Shown here one piece after another: positions 1 to 9,448 of a DNA stretch of 64,000 nucleotides. A program made the translations under genes and the position numbers. Source of the stretch: Pristionchus mayeri (lineage: Eukaryota; Nematoda; Chromadorea; Rhabditida; Neodiplogasteridae); contig BTRK01000002.1 in the NCBI GenBank assembly GCA_036245805.1, forward strand, positions 18,593,067 to 18,657,066, given 5' to 3'. The notes under the pieces were generated by a model. That model did not search any database. It worked only from the letters and a program-made list of their open reading frames with translations, and was not told the origin of the DNA. Positions within the stretch are counted from its first letter, which is position 1; each line of letters opens with the position of its first letter.

Positions 1-96
1 AACATCCTTCCCTTTAAATGTGAAATAAAATGTCTTCTTTGAAATATGAATGAGTGGGGTAAATTGGTGTGAAACGAAAAATGAAAGAATGTTTAG

Positions 97-732
97 TTCG
101 TGAAGCGACTGGCAGTCTCTGGTGCCTTTCACACTCGACAGATGGAGGGAGCTGTGAAGAGAGTGATGGAGGCTGCCAAGTGAGCGATTCTTCCTTCCCA
201 GTCCAAGCCATTACCTGAGATGTAGCCTCTCCGTCATAGACTCGAACTGAAAAGGGGTTTGTATCCTCAGAGGAAGGATGATCAGTGAGCGATAGAGAGC
301 TAGGCGCCAAAAGTAAAATGACTATTGTTGAGAAAATGCTCTTCAGATTGGCAGAAATCACGCAATCAAATATGAATGTGTACTCCAACTACACGGGAAC
401 CGCGTATAAATCGAAGAAGGTAGAGATGATCTTTGATCTTTCATTCATTTAGAGAAGTACTTGCTCAAGTAGCAGTTAATGATTTGAGGCTGAGATTCGT
501 GGTGCTCTTGCGAAGCAAGTGACGAATACCGTCAAGTGGGAGCAGATTATGCAGTTACTCTACAGGAAACATAAGGTGAGGCGAGATATGATCTTTGATC
601 TTTAATCTTCTCATTCCGCAGGACTATGTGTTTCCTCGCTACATCGAGTGTGGTCCTGGTAAGCAATTGGGATCGATGCTCGTTGCCACCAGTAAGAAGG
701 CCTATAAGAGCTACGAGAAAATCGAAGTCTGA
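97..732 (+). CDS. Malonyl-CoA:ACP transacylase, mitochondrial (C-terminal half, 5' part lies before the window)
   Basis: Four exons fit phase by phase: 97-179, 347-419, 489-575 and 622-732 (TGA at 730-732). The protein carries the MCAT block VSGAFHTRQMEGAV, where the His of the GAFH motif is the family's catalytic histidine, then MNVYSNYTG, VKWEQIMQLLY and the C-terminal IECGPGKQLGSML. The family loads malonyl groups onto mitochondrial acyl carrier protein for type II fatty acid synthesis (known for MCAT). The nucleophilic Ser GHSxG exon and the targeting peptide would lie upstream of base 1. The exon at 489 must follow a TTTGAG acceptor, because TGA at 480-482 closes the frame and the TTCATTTAG acceptor at about 451 leads to a stop. 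The identification is strong; the upstream extent is unknown. Confidence 0.88.
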
Positions 733-1015
733 GTGAGTACGGTAGCTAGCTAGGGTTGATATCGATTAAGTCGATCGACCACGTTTGAATTGTTACAGAT
801 GCTTGTTACGTTGTGCTGTTATTTTTTGAATGATAAATTTTGAGGCTCATATGATGGTAGAAAGTTACAGAATCCCCCTCAACCCGAATGGGAAGACGTA
901 CGTGATTTCGAATGTTTTGCTCAGTCGAGTAAAATTCGATTTTCGATCCATTACTAATTTCCACTTTCCATAGATTCAATCTTTGCCAATCACTCATTTT
1001 GCATATCATTTTGGC

Positions 1016-1022
1016 TATAAAA
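1016..1022 (+). promoter_or_regulatory. TATA box of the MSP gene
   Basis: TATAAAA lies 41 nt before the MSP start codon in an otherwise unremarkable 5' flank. MSP genes are expressed in developing sperm from short promoters, so a TATA element this close would leave a very short leader. The site is seen in the sequence; its use as a promoter element is inference. Confidence 0.5.
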
Positions 1023-1062
1023 TGGGCGTCGAGCGGGGCTAGCTTCAAATCGAATCGTCGAC

Positions 1063-1710
1063 ATGGCCCAGTCTGTTCCTCCCGGAGACATCGCCACCCA
1101 GCCTGGCACCAAGATCGTCTTCAATGCCCCCTACGACGACAAGCACACCTACCACATCAAGGTACGGTACCCTCCCTCATCTCCCCCCCCCCCCCCCCCG
1201 TCCCCACTCCTCCTCCCCATCACAATATCACGTTCCATAATACCCTATCCCCTTCTACCGTACCATTCCTTGACTCCGTACTTACCGTACTCGCTGCAGG
1301 TCACCAACTCCTCTGCTCGCCGCATTGGATGGGCCTTCAAGACTACCAACATGAAGAGACTCGGAGTTGATCCCGCTGCCGGAGTCCTCGACCCCAAGGA
1401 GAACGCCCTCATCGCTGTCTCTTGCGATGCCTTCGCCTACGGACAGGAGGTACGGTATCACCCATCCCCTTCTCCTCGACCATCATTGACTGATTCCCCA
1501 TCGTCTCTCATAGAATTTCATACCTTGGCGTCCAACCCCCACCCAATTCTTCACTGATAAACTTTCTCTCTTCAGGACACCAACAACGACCGTGTGACCA
1601 TCGAGTGGACCAACACCCCCGACGGAGCCGCCAAGCAGTTCCGCCGCGAGTGGTTCCAGGGAGACGGCATGGTTCGCAGAAAGAACCTCCCCATCGAGTA
1701 CAACCCTTGA
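1063..1710 (+). CDS. msp: Major sperm protein (MSP)
   Basis: Exons 1063-1161, 1300-1449 and 1576-1710 join in phase 0 to give exactly 127 residues, the standard MSP length. The start [10 protein letters not shown] and the blocks [33 protein letters not shown] and [15 protein letters not shown] are MSP throughout. MSP is the nematode-specific sperm cytoskeletal protein that assembles filaments for amoeboid crawling and also acts as a secreted oocyte-maturation signal (family knowledge). Two introns are present, and both begin GTACGGTA. The first intron contains a 17-base C run (1183-1199). The start follows a TATA box by 41 nt, and a poly(A) signal lies just after the stop. No disruption is visible. 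Confidence 0.97.
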
Positions 1711-1718
1711 TTGGTTAT

Positions 1719-1724
1719 AATAAA
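1719..1724 (+). terminator. Poly(A) signal AATAAA of the MSP gene
   Basis: AATAAA begins nine bases after the MSP stop codon, giving a very short 3' UTR, as is usual for MSP genes. Confidence 0.7.
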
Positions 1725-2091
1725 GGTTTATGACCTTATAGAGCGTCCTCATGCGTTGAAACGCCGCGTAAACACAGGGGAGGAGTAGATAGGAGCAAGC
1801 ATTGATTGGAAGTGGGAATTGGGTATTATTGAATCGAATTCATTGATCTTTTGATCATTGTCTCCTACGCAGTCCTTTCTTCTTGATTAGAATTTTTACT
1901 CTCTTCATTTCCAAGATTTCTTGCCTCTCTTGCTCCTTCTTTAGAGTTTATTCTTTTCCACCACTTTCAATATTCATTATAACTGCACATTTGGGGGAAG
2001 AGATGACAATGGATTGCTCTGAATCTGAATGGGTCTGCTTCGATCGGGGGAATGTCCACTGTGTTGAAGGCCTTCTCCTTCGACCAAGCAC
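1725..2091. other. Intergenic space between convergent MSP and Fringe-like genes
   Basis: AT-rich sequence with no supported exon on either strand. It probably holds the two 3' UTR ends that meet here. A short open frame at 1883-2098 (+) has no recognisable motif and overlaps the last Fringe-like exon on the other strand. Confidence 0.6.
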
Positions 2092-3326
2092 TCAATGAAA
2101 TCTGCAAGATAGATTAGATTCGTTGTCCGTTGTAATATTGATTGTGTCTACCTCATTCTTAATGTTCTCCCTATTGAATCGATGGAGAGTCTCGATGTGG
2201 GAATGAAATTGAGGCACTTGAGTCAGAGGAACATTGATAAAGTGAGCTGAAGCAGTGATGATGGTGGATGGAGGAGGGGAGACTCGCCAATGATGAATCC
2301 GAGAGAGACGTCGTCAGTCAGTCCGAGGTCGGATGAAATGGAGAGAACGGAGATGTTCTTCTTCGTCAATTCGTGCAACTCCTCGACAACTCTTCGAGAA
2401 AGGCAGAATCCCGCCCCTCCAGTTCCGAATTCAAACGAGATCTGCAGCTTGTAAAGAAGAAAATGGCACAAGGTCTGATGAGAACTATGACGTCATACCT
2501 CCTTTCATAGATTAAAGGCAGCATGATGTCATAGTTCTCATCCAACGTAGTGCCGAAGAAAATATGAAATTATGTTCTCACCGGCTCACTTCTGTAGACG
2601 ACTGAGATGTTCTTAGCTACAGAAATCTTCCCAAAATATAGGGGGAGATTCGGATCTCTGCTCGCTAGAAATGTCTCGAGATTGGGAACATTCACGTAGT
2701 TATCGTCGTCGAAGTGACACGACCAACTCAAGATTATTTATGTTTAAAAAGGGAACTCTCCGAAGTGAAACTCTGCTCGTGCTTTGAAGTAAACCTCGAG
2801 TTCTGCGTAAAGCTTGCAAACGAGATGCACACTCAACAGAGCATTGGTTATAGTTAGGAGGGAAGGTGTACACACCGTTGGTGCGAAGATCCGCAGTCAG
2901 TGTATAGAAAATGACCATGGAGATCAATGTGCAGATCGGAATCAGGACGATCCGAGACGAAGAAAATCTGAAATATTCATTATTCATTATTACGGGAGAG
3001 ATAGAGAGCAAACCTTAGCGGGAGCAAGTCGATACCACGTCTCCAGAATGAATTTGAGCCGAGTCGTGTAGTAAATATACGACGTTTTGACGGTAATTAT
3101 CAAATGTTCGTTGTGCTTGAGTATCAGAGGCTTCTCAGCAAATATGTGTGAGATAATGGTAGTATTTTCCCTCTGAATAGTATGCCAAAAAATATGATGG
3201 AGAGATTGGATGACTCACATTATCAGTTGCCTCATGGAAGAACGTTAGGAATAATAGAATAAATGAAATGTAAATAATGAAAATAATCAGTAAAATGGCA
3301 GGTATCTTGTGATTGAAGCTGCGCAT
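2092..3326 (-). CDS. Fringe-type beta-1,3-glycosyltransferase (GT31), short type II membrane protein
   Basis: Seven exons on the minus strand, all phases compatible: 3326-3219, 3172-3014, 2967-2876, 2831-2772, 2726-2582, 2441-2288 and 2246-2092, giving 290 residues. Residues about 8-29 form a single hydrophobic signal anchor, as in Golgi glycosyltransferases. Family landmarks appear in order: ITVKTSYIYYTTRLKFILETW, the metal-binding CHFDDDNYVN (DDD), FGTGGAGFCLSR and QFHSHIETL near the C-terminus. Fringe-like enzymes add sugar to O-glycans in the Golgi; donor and acceptor cannot be told here. The protein is shorter than typical Fringe (320-400 residues). Oddities are acceptors ending GTTGAG and CTTGAG, and a GC donor after 2288 that is needed to keep the conserved block continuous. 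A small MITE lies in the fifth intron. Confidence 0.85.
2465..2554. mobile_element. Small palindromic MITE, copy 1 (in Fringe-like intron)
   Basis: About 90 bp of imperfect inverted repeat. The outer ends are GGCAC...GTGCC and the inner arms are GATGAGAACTATGACGTCAT and its near complement. A related copy lies at 8002-8087 in an unrelated gene. It carries no coding capacity. The arms contain TGACGTCA, a perfect CRE/ATF-type palindrome. It lies wholly inside the intron between the DDD exon and the GTGGAGF exon. Confidence 0.8.
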
Positions 3327-3621
3327 AGGGCAAAAATGTGGAGCCGAAGCTTCACTCTCATTGTTTGGGTGTCTCTCGTGGCAACCTCTGGTCTACTGCG
3401 TCAACTGCAACTATGCATTCAAGAGCAGAAAGGTATCACTTGCATCCTCATACAAATTACTTGAGTCCTTTGTATGCAGTATGCACTAAAGCACAGATGT
3501 AAATCAATAGTTCGTTATGTGTTTCCATTTATTATGAATGAGTCTGAAAAATTTCGAAATAGTAAATCGAAGATCCAAAAGTATTAAGATAAGACTTGGG
3601 AAGTGTAATAAGATGGAATTC
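3327..3621. other. Intergenic, upstream of the Fringe-like gene and downstream of cth
   Basis: No supported gene. A 39-codon reading starting at ATG 3341 (+) encodes a hydrophobic leader (MWSRSFTLIVWVSLV) and could continue after a GTATCA donor to an acceptor near 3478, but nothing independent supports it. Confidence 0.4.
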
Positions 3622-5581
3622 TTAGACCAATGGAATAGCCTCAGTGAGGGCTCGATCGAGAACTGCGATCAGATCTTCTTTGTCCTTGATTCCCACTGAG
3701 AGTCTGAAGAGATCAATGACCATTCTTCTCAATCACTAATCAGGATTCAATTACGAATAGACACATTTCATCGAAAAGACAATTATGTAGTGCCTATATT
3801 TGATCACCTGATGAGGTTATCAGTGATGCCCAGCTTGGCTCTATCCTCAGGGGGGACGGATGCATGGGTCATTACGGAGGGAAGTTCAGCCAGGGACTCG
3901 TATCCTCCCAGGGACTCCGCCAGAGTGAACACCTGCAAGGGTCCATTATTCACTCTTGTCCATTCAGAAGGAATTCTCAATTCTCGCAATGTCTCCTCTG
4001 AATATTATGTTATCAATCCAACATATAATTGTAGAATATAGTGCTACCTTGATGGCCTTAAAGAATCTTTGTGACTCTTCTAGTCCTCCCTTGAGATAGA
4101 AGGAGATCATCCCACTCATTCCCTTCGTTTGATTCTTGTGAACTTCGTGTTAAGGATGAGAGGGAAGGGCGGGATGAAGAACCTGGAGAGAATATCGATT
4201 GATCTATCATAAGGGTGTCTACCGTACCTTCTCAACTCGTTCATTCTTCTCTAGCCATTGGGCGACTGCGAGGGCATTCTCGGAGTGGGCCTTCATTCTC
4301 AACTGAAGGAGAGAGACATTCACTCATTGCATCATCACTAGACAACTCACATGGAGGGTCTTGATTCCTCTGTTGACCAGGAAGCAATCGAAGGGAGAAG
4401 GAAGAGCACCCACGGCTGGAGATTAATGAATACCATTGAGCAATTAACTACGAACAATGTAACTCAACGACCAACCTATCTGTTGGAATGCTAGATGTTC
4501 TCTGAAGTCCTCTCTGTTGGTGATAGCACATCCCATGAGGACGTCGGAGTGTCCGTTGATGTACTTCGTGATCGAGTGCAGTACTACATCTGCACCAAGG
4601 GAGAGCGGATTCTCAAGGGGAGAAGTCACGCACTTTTTGAATCCATCCAATGGAGTTATAAGAACAAGGAGTTGTTCCAACCTGGAAGAAGGGCGACATG
4701 AATGTGTTATCGACGACGACGACGATGTCTGGATTGGCCTTCCTGGCAGCAGTGACCACTGCCTGGATATCCACCACCTTCAGGAGGGGATTCGAAGGGG
4801 ACTCCAACCAAACCATCTGCAGAAACGATGAGCATTTTCTACTTTTTTAGAATATGTATTGACTTTGGTATTATTCTTGAATGCCTTCTCGATCTCTTCC
4901 TGCTTGGTCAAATCAACGAAGGAGGCTTCCAATCCGTGGTGGGGGATCGATATTTTGCGGAGGAATCGTTGAGTGCCTGCATGGGGAAATAAGGTAAGAT
5001 AGAATGGAGGGAGATCAAAGATCACCTCCGTAGACATCATCGGAGCAGATCACGTGATCCCCGGGCTTTAATCGATTCACGATGGCAGAGGATGCAGCGA
5101 GACCAGAACCGAAAACGAATGCTGCAGAAGAAAAAATCGGTAATTGGTCAATATTTACATTACTTACAATACTTGGCGTTTTCAAGGGAAGCGAGACTTC
5201 TCTGCAGAACATCTCTCGTTGGATTGCCGCCACGTGCGTAATCATGAACCTGAAGCGGCATTGTTCATTGGTCTTCGATTTTTCTTCTACCTTTGGTTGA
5301 CCAGGAACATCCTGTTTGTAGGTAGTGGAGAGGGAAATGAGAGGGACGATCTGGAGAAATAATTACGATTGATAGATGCCCTCGAAGACATTCAGAGAGG
5401 AAGATTGAAATCGGTGTTAGAGAAATAATTGAATTACAGTGATAATATTTTTTGATAGAATCTCAATAATATCGTATTTCTTATGTATTCAGACCTGGTT
5501 CATCTCCCATTGCTCTGAATCATGCCCGGTATGAATGGATTTCGTGCCGAAACCGGAGAAAACGGTGTACAAAGAACTCAT
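3622..5581 (-). pseudogene. cth: Cystathionine gamma-lyase family gene with one in-frame stop codon
   Basis: Twelve minus-strand exons join without any frameshift: 5581-5495, 5350-5291, 5249-5168, 5121-5026, 4976-4864, 4816-4682, 4611-4476, 4415-4351, 4302-4228, 4182-4048, 3932-3808 and 3703-3622. They span 396 codons, close to the 400 of animal CTH. The PLP-enzyme landmarks are present: PLISLSTTYKQ, ARGGNPTR, GSGLAAS, SDDVYGG, VVDNTFMSPFFQ, the lysine loop SITKYINGHSDV, and VFTLAESLGGYESLAELP. CTH cleaves cystathionine to cysteine in transsulfuration and can make H2S (family knowledge). Codon 294 reads TAA (4150-4152) exactly where relatives have CAA in a SHPQHE-like motif, so a normal product would lose about 100 C-terminal residues. 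No in-frame splice bypass is available. Everything else looks intact, so this is a recent null allele, a readthrough case or a base error. Confidence 0.85.
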
Positions 5582-6249
5582 TGGAACAGAGAGACAAGAA
5601 GAGACCAATAGCAGCTCTTTCGTTCGTGCCAACGAATGGAGGAAAGAGAAACGAGAGCCTCGCTTGTGGTAAGAAAGATTTCGAACGATAAAAGACCACT
5701 TTATAATTTGCCCGTTGAGGAAAAGGCAACAACAGAAGCAACACTGGTCAACACGGATGACTAAAAAACTATGAGTGTTCTAGGAAAAAATATACCAATT
5801 GTAAATAACAGGATAACCAATGACTCAGTTGTCATGGGTCGTTCTGCACACTCATAGGTATCATGCATACAATTGAATGTTACTCTATCATTTTCGTTGT
5901 CTTTATCGAGACGTCTCCTTTCTTCATCTTCTGTATTGCTTATGATGCTCTAAATATCATTGCAAATATGAAAAGTTTAATCATGAGAGATTAACAGCAT
6001 AGAGGTGTCCCAAGAGTATCTCACGGTGAATCTCAACGATATCATCAACCATACGAGTTACACGGAATTGTTGAGTGTGCAACCGATAGAGACCGTTTAT
6101 GAAACTACGTCAAATTTTTGACGTAGTTCTTCGGATTTCTATGATGATTATTCGTGATAACTGATGGATCATTTCGGCCTCCTCTCTTATCATCTCTCTC
6201 ACCTCTCTTCCTTCCAATCACTAATATTCCCCCTTGTTTCATTCCTCCC
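5582..6249. other. Intergenic region with a perfect 26-bp palindrome
   Basis: No supported gene. At 6103-6128 two perfect 12-base arms (AACTACGTCAAA and TTTGACGTAGTT) flank a two-base centre. The remainder is AT-rich, likely the 5' flank of the divergent cth gene and of the first DUF19 gene. Confidence 0.6.
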
Positions 6250-7470
6250 ATGCTTCGTCTCTTCTTTGGTAAGACTATCGTTCCATTTCTAATGTTACAT
6301 TCTCATTCCCAGTTTCTGCTGCATTCTTTTCTGCAGCTTCTGCAGCATGTAGTCAGACGCAGATGAATGTGAGAGATTATCGATTGATTCATTTAAGAGT
6401 CGAATTTCAGACGATAGTCAAATGTTACACTGACTTCAACAATGCATATGGAGTGCAGAATTTCCCTCCGTTCAAAGACTATTTTGACCCTGGAGTGAGA
6501 AGCACCCTTATTCGGCTAGATCCTTAATTTTCTACTGGCAAATAAGGAATAATGAAAGACAACATTAATCTACTAGATGAATGCTTTCAGAGTTTCCACC
6601 AACTGCGAACGAATATGTTGGACACTGATGGAATCGTCGCTAAACCTCGTATTATGCAGTGAGTTCATTATATTTCTTGAAGTGATTAAAATGTTCATAT
6701 TGATGTTCATACTTTTTGATACCCATAACAGCAATGATCCTTCGAATATCATTCTCCCAGGTACGGCTCAGCTCTCACAGAGTGTCTCAAGCCAGTGGCA
6801 GATTGCATCGAAGATTCCACGTTCGAGCAAGCGCCTCTCTTGGCTGATTCCACCAAGGAAGATGGACACAGGTTCAACTATTACTTTCGTGCAAATAAGA
6901 AATTACGTTTACAAGAAAATCTTCTCAAGGTACAACTTCGATCGTCTCATGACTGCGTACGAATGCACCGAGCCAGGATATTCATGTACCCCTTATGAAT
7001 CTGATTCACCTTTCGTCGTCCTCTATTGCAGACCAAATGCGTCACTTCTACTGCATAACTCACTTGAAGAAGGATGCGAATCAACAGGCGAAATTGGACA
7101 AATGCGATGATGATATGGATGCAGCCACTGAGAACAATCGACTTGACCCCCAGAACTGCAAGTGAGCACTCCATTAGACAGCATCCAAGTATTGAGAGTG
7201 ATCATTTCGATAACGTTGTCATACTCATTTACTTTTGTCTGGATGAGGTGTGAAAATCAAGTCGAATCCTTTTCTCAGGGCGTACCAGGAGAATACAGAA
7301 TGCTATCGTCAAACATACGCCGATTACTGCGAATCTGATGAGGTGACGTAGATATCGGAGTGAGAACTGATCTTTGAACTCTGCAGGCGGGTGAATTCTA
7401 CTGCAATGCCGTCGCCCAGGAGTATCTCATATGGAATCCCGATTGCGTATTCGATTGCAAGAAACACTGA
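6250..7470 (+). CDS. Secreted cysteine-rich protein, T20D4.11-like (DUF19) domain, copy A
   Basis: Nine exons: 6250-6268, 6313-6368, 6411-6494, 6591-6658, 6761-6871, 6930-6985, 7032-7161, 7279-7342 and 7387-7470 (223 residues). It starts MLRLFFVSAAFFSAASAAC, a signal peptide cleaved before the first Cys. Motifs shared with the two downstream copies are ALTECLKPVADCI, DRLMTAYECTEPGY, QMRHFYCI, ECYRQTYADYC and the terminal CVFDCKKH. The pattern of repeated cysteines in a small extracellular domain fits nematode T20D4.11-like proteins, whose function is unknown. It is the first of three tandem paralogues in the same orientation with the same intron phases. It lacks the Cys that the other two have in a PLSC motif. 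The sixth exon follows a TCAAG acceptor. Confidence 0.85.
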
Positions 7471-7725
7471 TTATTCTGATAAATATGATGATACCAATTT
7501 CTTGTGAAATCAGAAGCAAGACAGCTTTTCCTAAACAAAATTTTTCGGTTTTAAAAACTCATTTAAAAATAGGTAATCAGATCGGGATGTGAATGTGCTA
7601 ATTTATGTTTACTGTGATTCGCAAGGTTGGTGATTCGTGATCTATCGAGATTAATGTGTTTCGCCTTTCTTATCTCTTCCTTCCTCTCTCCACACCTCAT
7701 TCCTTTCTAGTCACATATCGCCGCC

Positions 7726-9208
7726 ATGCTCCGTCTGTTGTTTGGTGAGACTCCTCATTCTGACCGTGATCTATCCTAATTTGCAGTCTCGTATGCACTG
7801 GTCGCTGCAGCCTCTGCAGCATGCACAACGGATCAGATGAACGTCCGAGATTTCCTCTCATTCGAAACCGAGAATATAATATTTTAGACGATCGGCAGTT
7901 GCTACGCTGCCTACAACAAGGCTTACGGAATCAATGATCAGCCGCCCCTTGGCCCAGACTATTTCGAGGTGACATTCGGGTTTATAGGTGTGCTCAATTG
8001 AGCACTAGGTCGGATGAGAACTATGACATCATGCAGTCTTTGATATATCAAAGGCGGCATGACGTCAGTTCTCATCCGATCTAGTGCCCTCTATTGATAT
8101 CATAACATTTTTAAATTCAAATTTTTTTAGAGTAGATAAAATACGTGGATAGCTATGGCTGCAATTGCAGGATTTCCACCGACAGCGAGAGAATATGCTG
8201 GCTGCTGACTCCATCGCAGCCAAACCAGCCATCGCACAGTTAGATTTCCCCCCTTATTTAATGAATCGGGCATCTATCTTCTCAAAGTGACTGCGAAAGT
8301 GAGTCACGATGGCTCAAAGCAATCCACATGAATAGAAGATAAGGGGATAAACACACGTGACACGTGCAGAATACAAAGACGGGCGTGGCCATGGTGAGAA
8401 AGTGTGGGATTGAGTAGTTGAGGTATGGAGTGTCCCTGACGGAGTGTCTCAAGCCAGTGGCTGATTGCATCGTCGATTCAACCTACGAGCAACCACCGCT
8501 GTCATGCAGTCCCGGGGGAGACGGGCACAGGTGAATCGTTGCACTCATAAGTAATGAGATTGCAAAATGTCAGATTCAATCTCGACCGCATCCAGACTGC
8601 CTACCAATCCTATGATCCCGCCTACTCCAGTAAGATTCACAATGTTCCTTAGGTTTTTTCTATTGAATCAGTCGACTGATCAGGAATAGTTCGATTTCAG
8701 TCCAGATCCGTCACTACTACTGCATCGATCACTTCAAGACAATTCTTCATTCCGATGATGCCACTGACCCGAATAAAGACAAGTTGAACCAGTGCAACGA
8801 CGATTTAGACGCCGCCTTGGCTGGCACTCCGACTGATGAGTGCAAGTGAGGGATTATTCTCATTTGCGCGGCGTTTTCTTAGCATAGCAGCGCTAGTAGC
8901 ATCCCCGAGTACCATCCCCCCTAACGAAAGAGAATTGACGAAAATTGTACCCCTCATTTACTTCATTGTAGAATTCTGAGATTAGCTTACTCACTATTAA
9001 ATTTATTCCTCAGGGCATACGAAGCGAATGCTCAGTGCTACGGACAGGTGTATTCGGATGTGTGCGCAGCTGATGAGGTTGCCCCCCCCCTTCCCCTCGT
9101 TGGATTGATCTTTAATCTCTGCAGGTCTACGAGTACTACTGCACTGTCGTCTCTCTCGACTACACTCTCACACTCCAAGGATGCACGATCAACTGCAAGA
9201 AACCATAG
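7726..9208 (+). CDS. Secreted cysteine-rich protein, T20D4.11-like (DUF19) domain, copy B
   Basis: Nine exons: 7726-7744, 7787-7842, 7888-7968, 8171-8238, 8423-8530, 8574-8629, 8701-8845, 9014-9077 and 9125-9208 (226 residues). The signal peptide is MLRLLFVSYALVAAASAAC. Conserved blocks are SCYAAYNKAYGINDQPPLGP, SLTECLKPVADCIVDSTYEQ, IRHYYCIDHF and the terminal CTINCKKP. It has the same intron phases as copies A and C, so the array arose by whole-gene duplication. It keeps PLSC but has YQSYDPAY where the others have YECTEPGY. The fifth exon follows a GTTGAG acceptor. The third intron holds the second copy of the small palindromic MITE. The role is unknown; secretion is inferred. Confidence 0.85.
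8002..8087. mobile_element. Small palindromic MITE, copy 2 (in DUF19 copy B intron)
   Basis: Inverted-repeat element related to 2465-2554: GCACTAGGTCGGATGAGAAC at the left is matched by GTTCTCATCCGATCTAGTGC at the right, with TGACATCA and TGACGTCA half-palindromes inside. It lies in the intron between exons 3 and 4 of DUF19 copy B, which copies A and C lack, so the insertion came after the gene duplications. Confidence 0.8.
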
Positions 9209-9448
9209 ATGGACTGGAGAATTATCAGAGAGAAATTGCATTGTGTTTTCATTGATAAACAAATGTTCAATAAGCATAAATCCCACTGTTCATTAGTATA
9301 TCAATCCTCGAATTGTCTCTTCTTCCCAACAGATTTATTGCGACAAGGCTGACAAAAGGAGATTCTGTCTAGGATTGTCCCCATCTCTTCTCTTATCGCC
9401 TTCATTCTCGCAATTGTCATCACTTCATTCTTCTCGAGTGACTTCGCC

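Noticed and set aside
3341..3505. Possible 39-residue secreted peptide (+)
   Set aside because: Rests on one hydrophobic leader and a guessed intron; no homologue or second line of evidence.
4143..4182. Alternative acceptor GAAG at 4143 to skip the cth stop codon
   Set aside because: It would remove 40 nt, shift the frame and delete conserved residues VLHPALPSHP.
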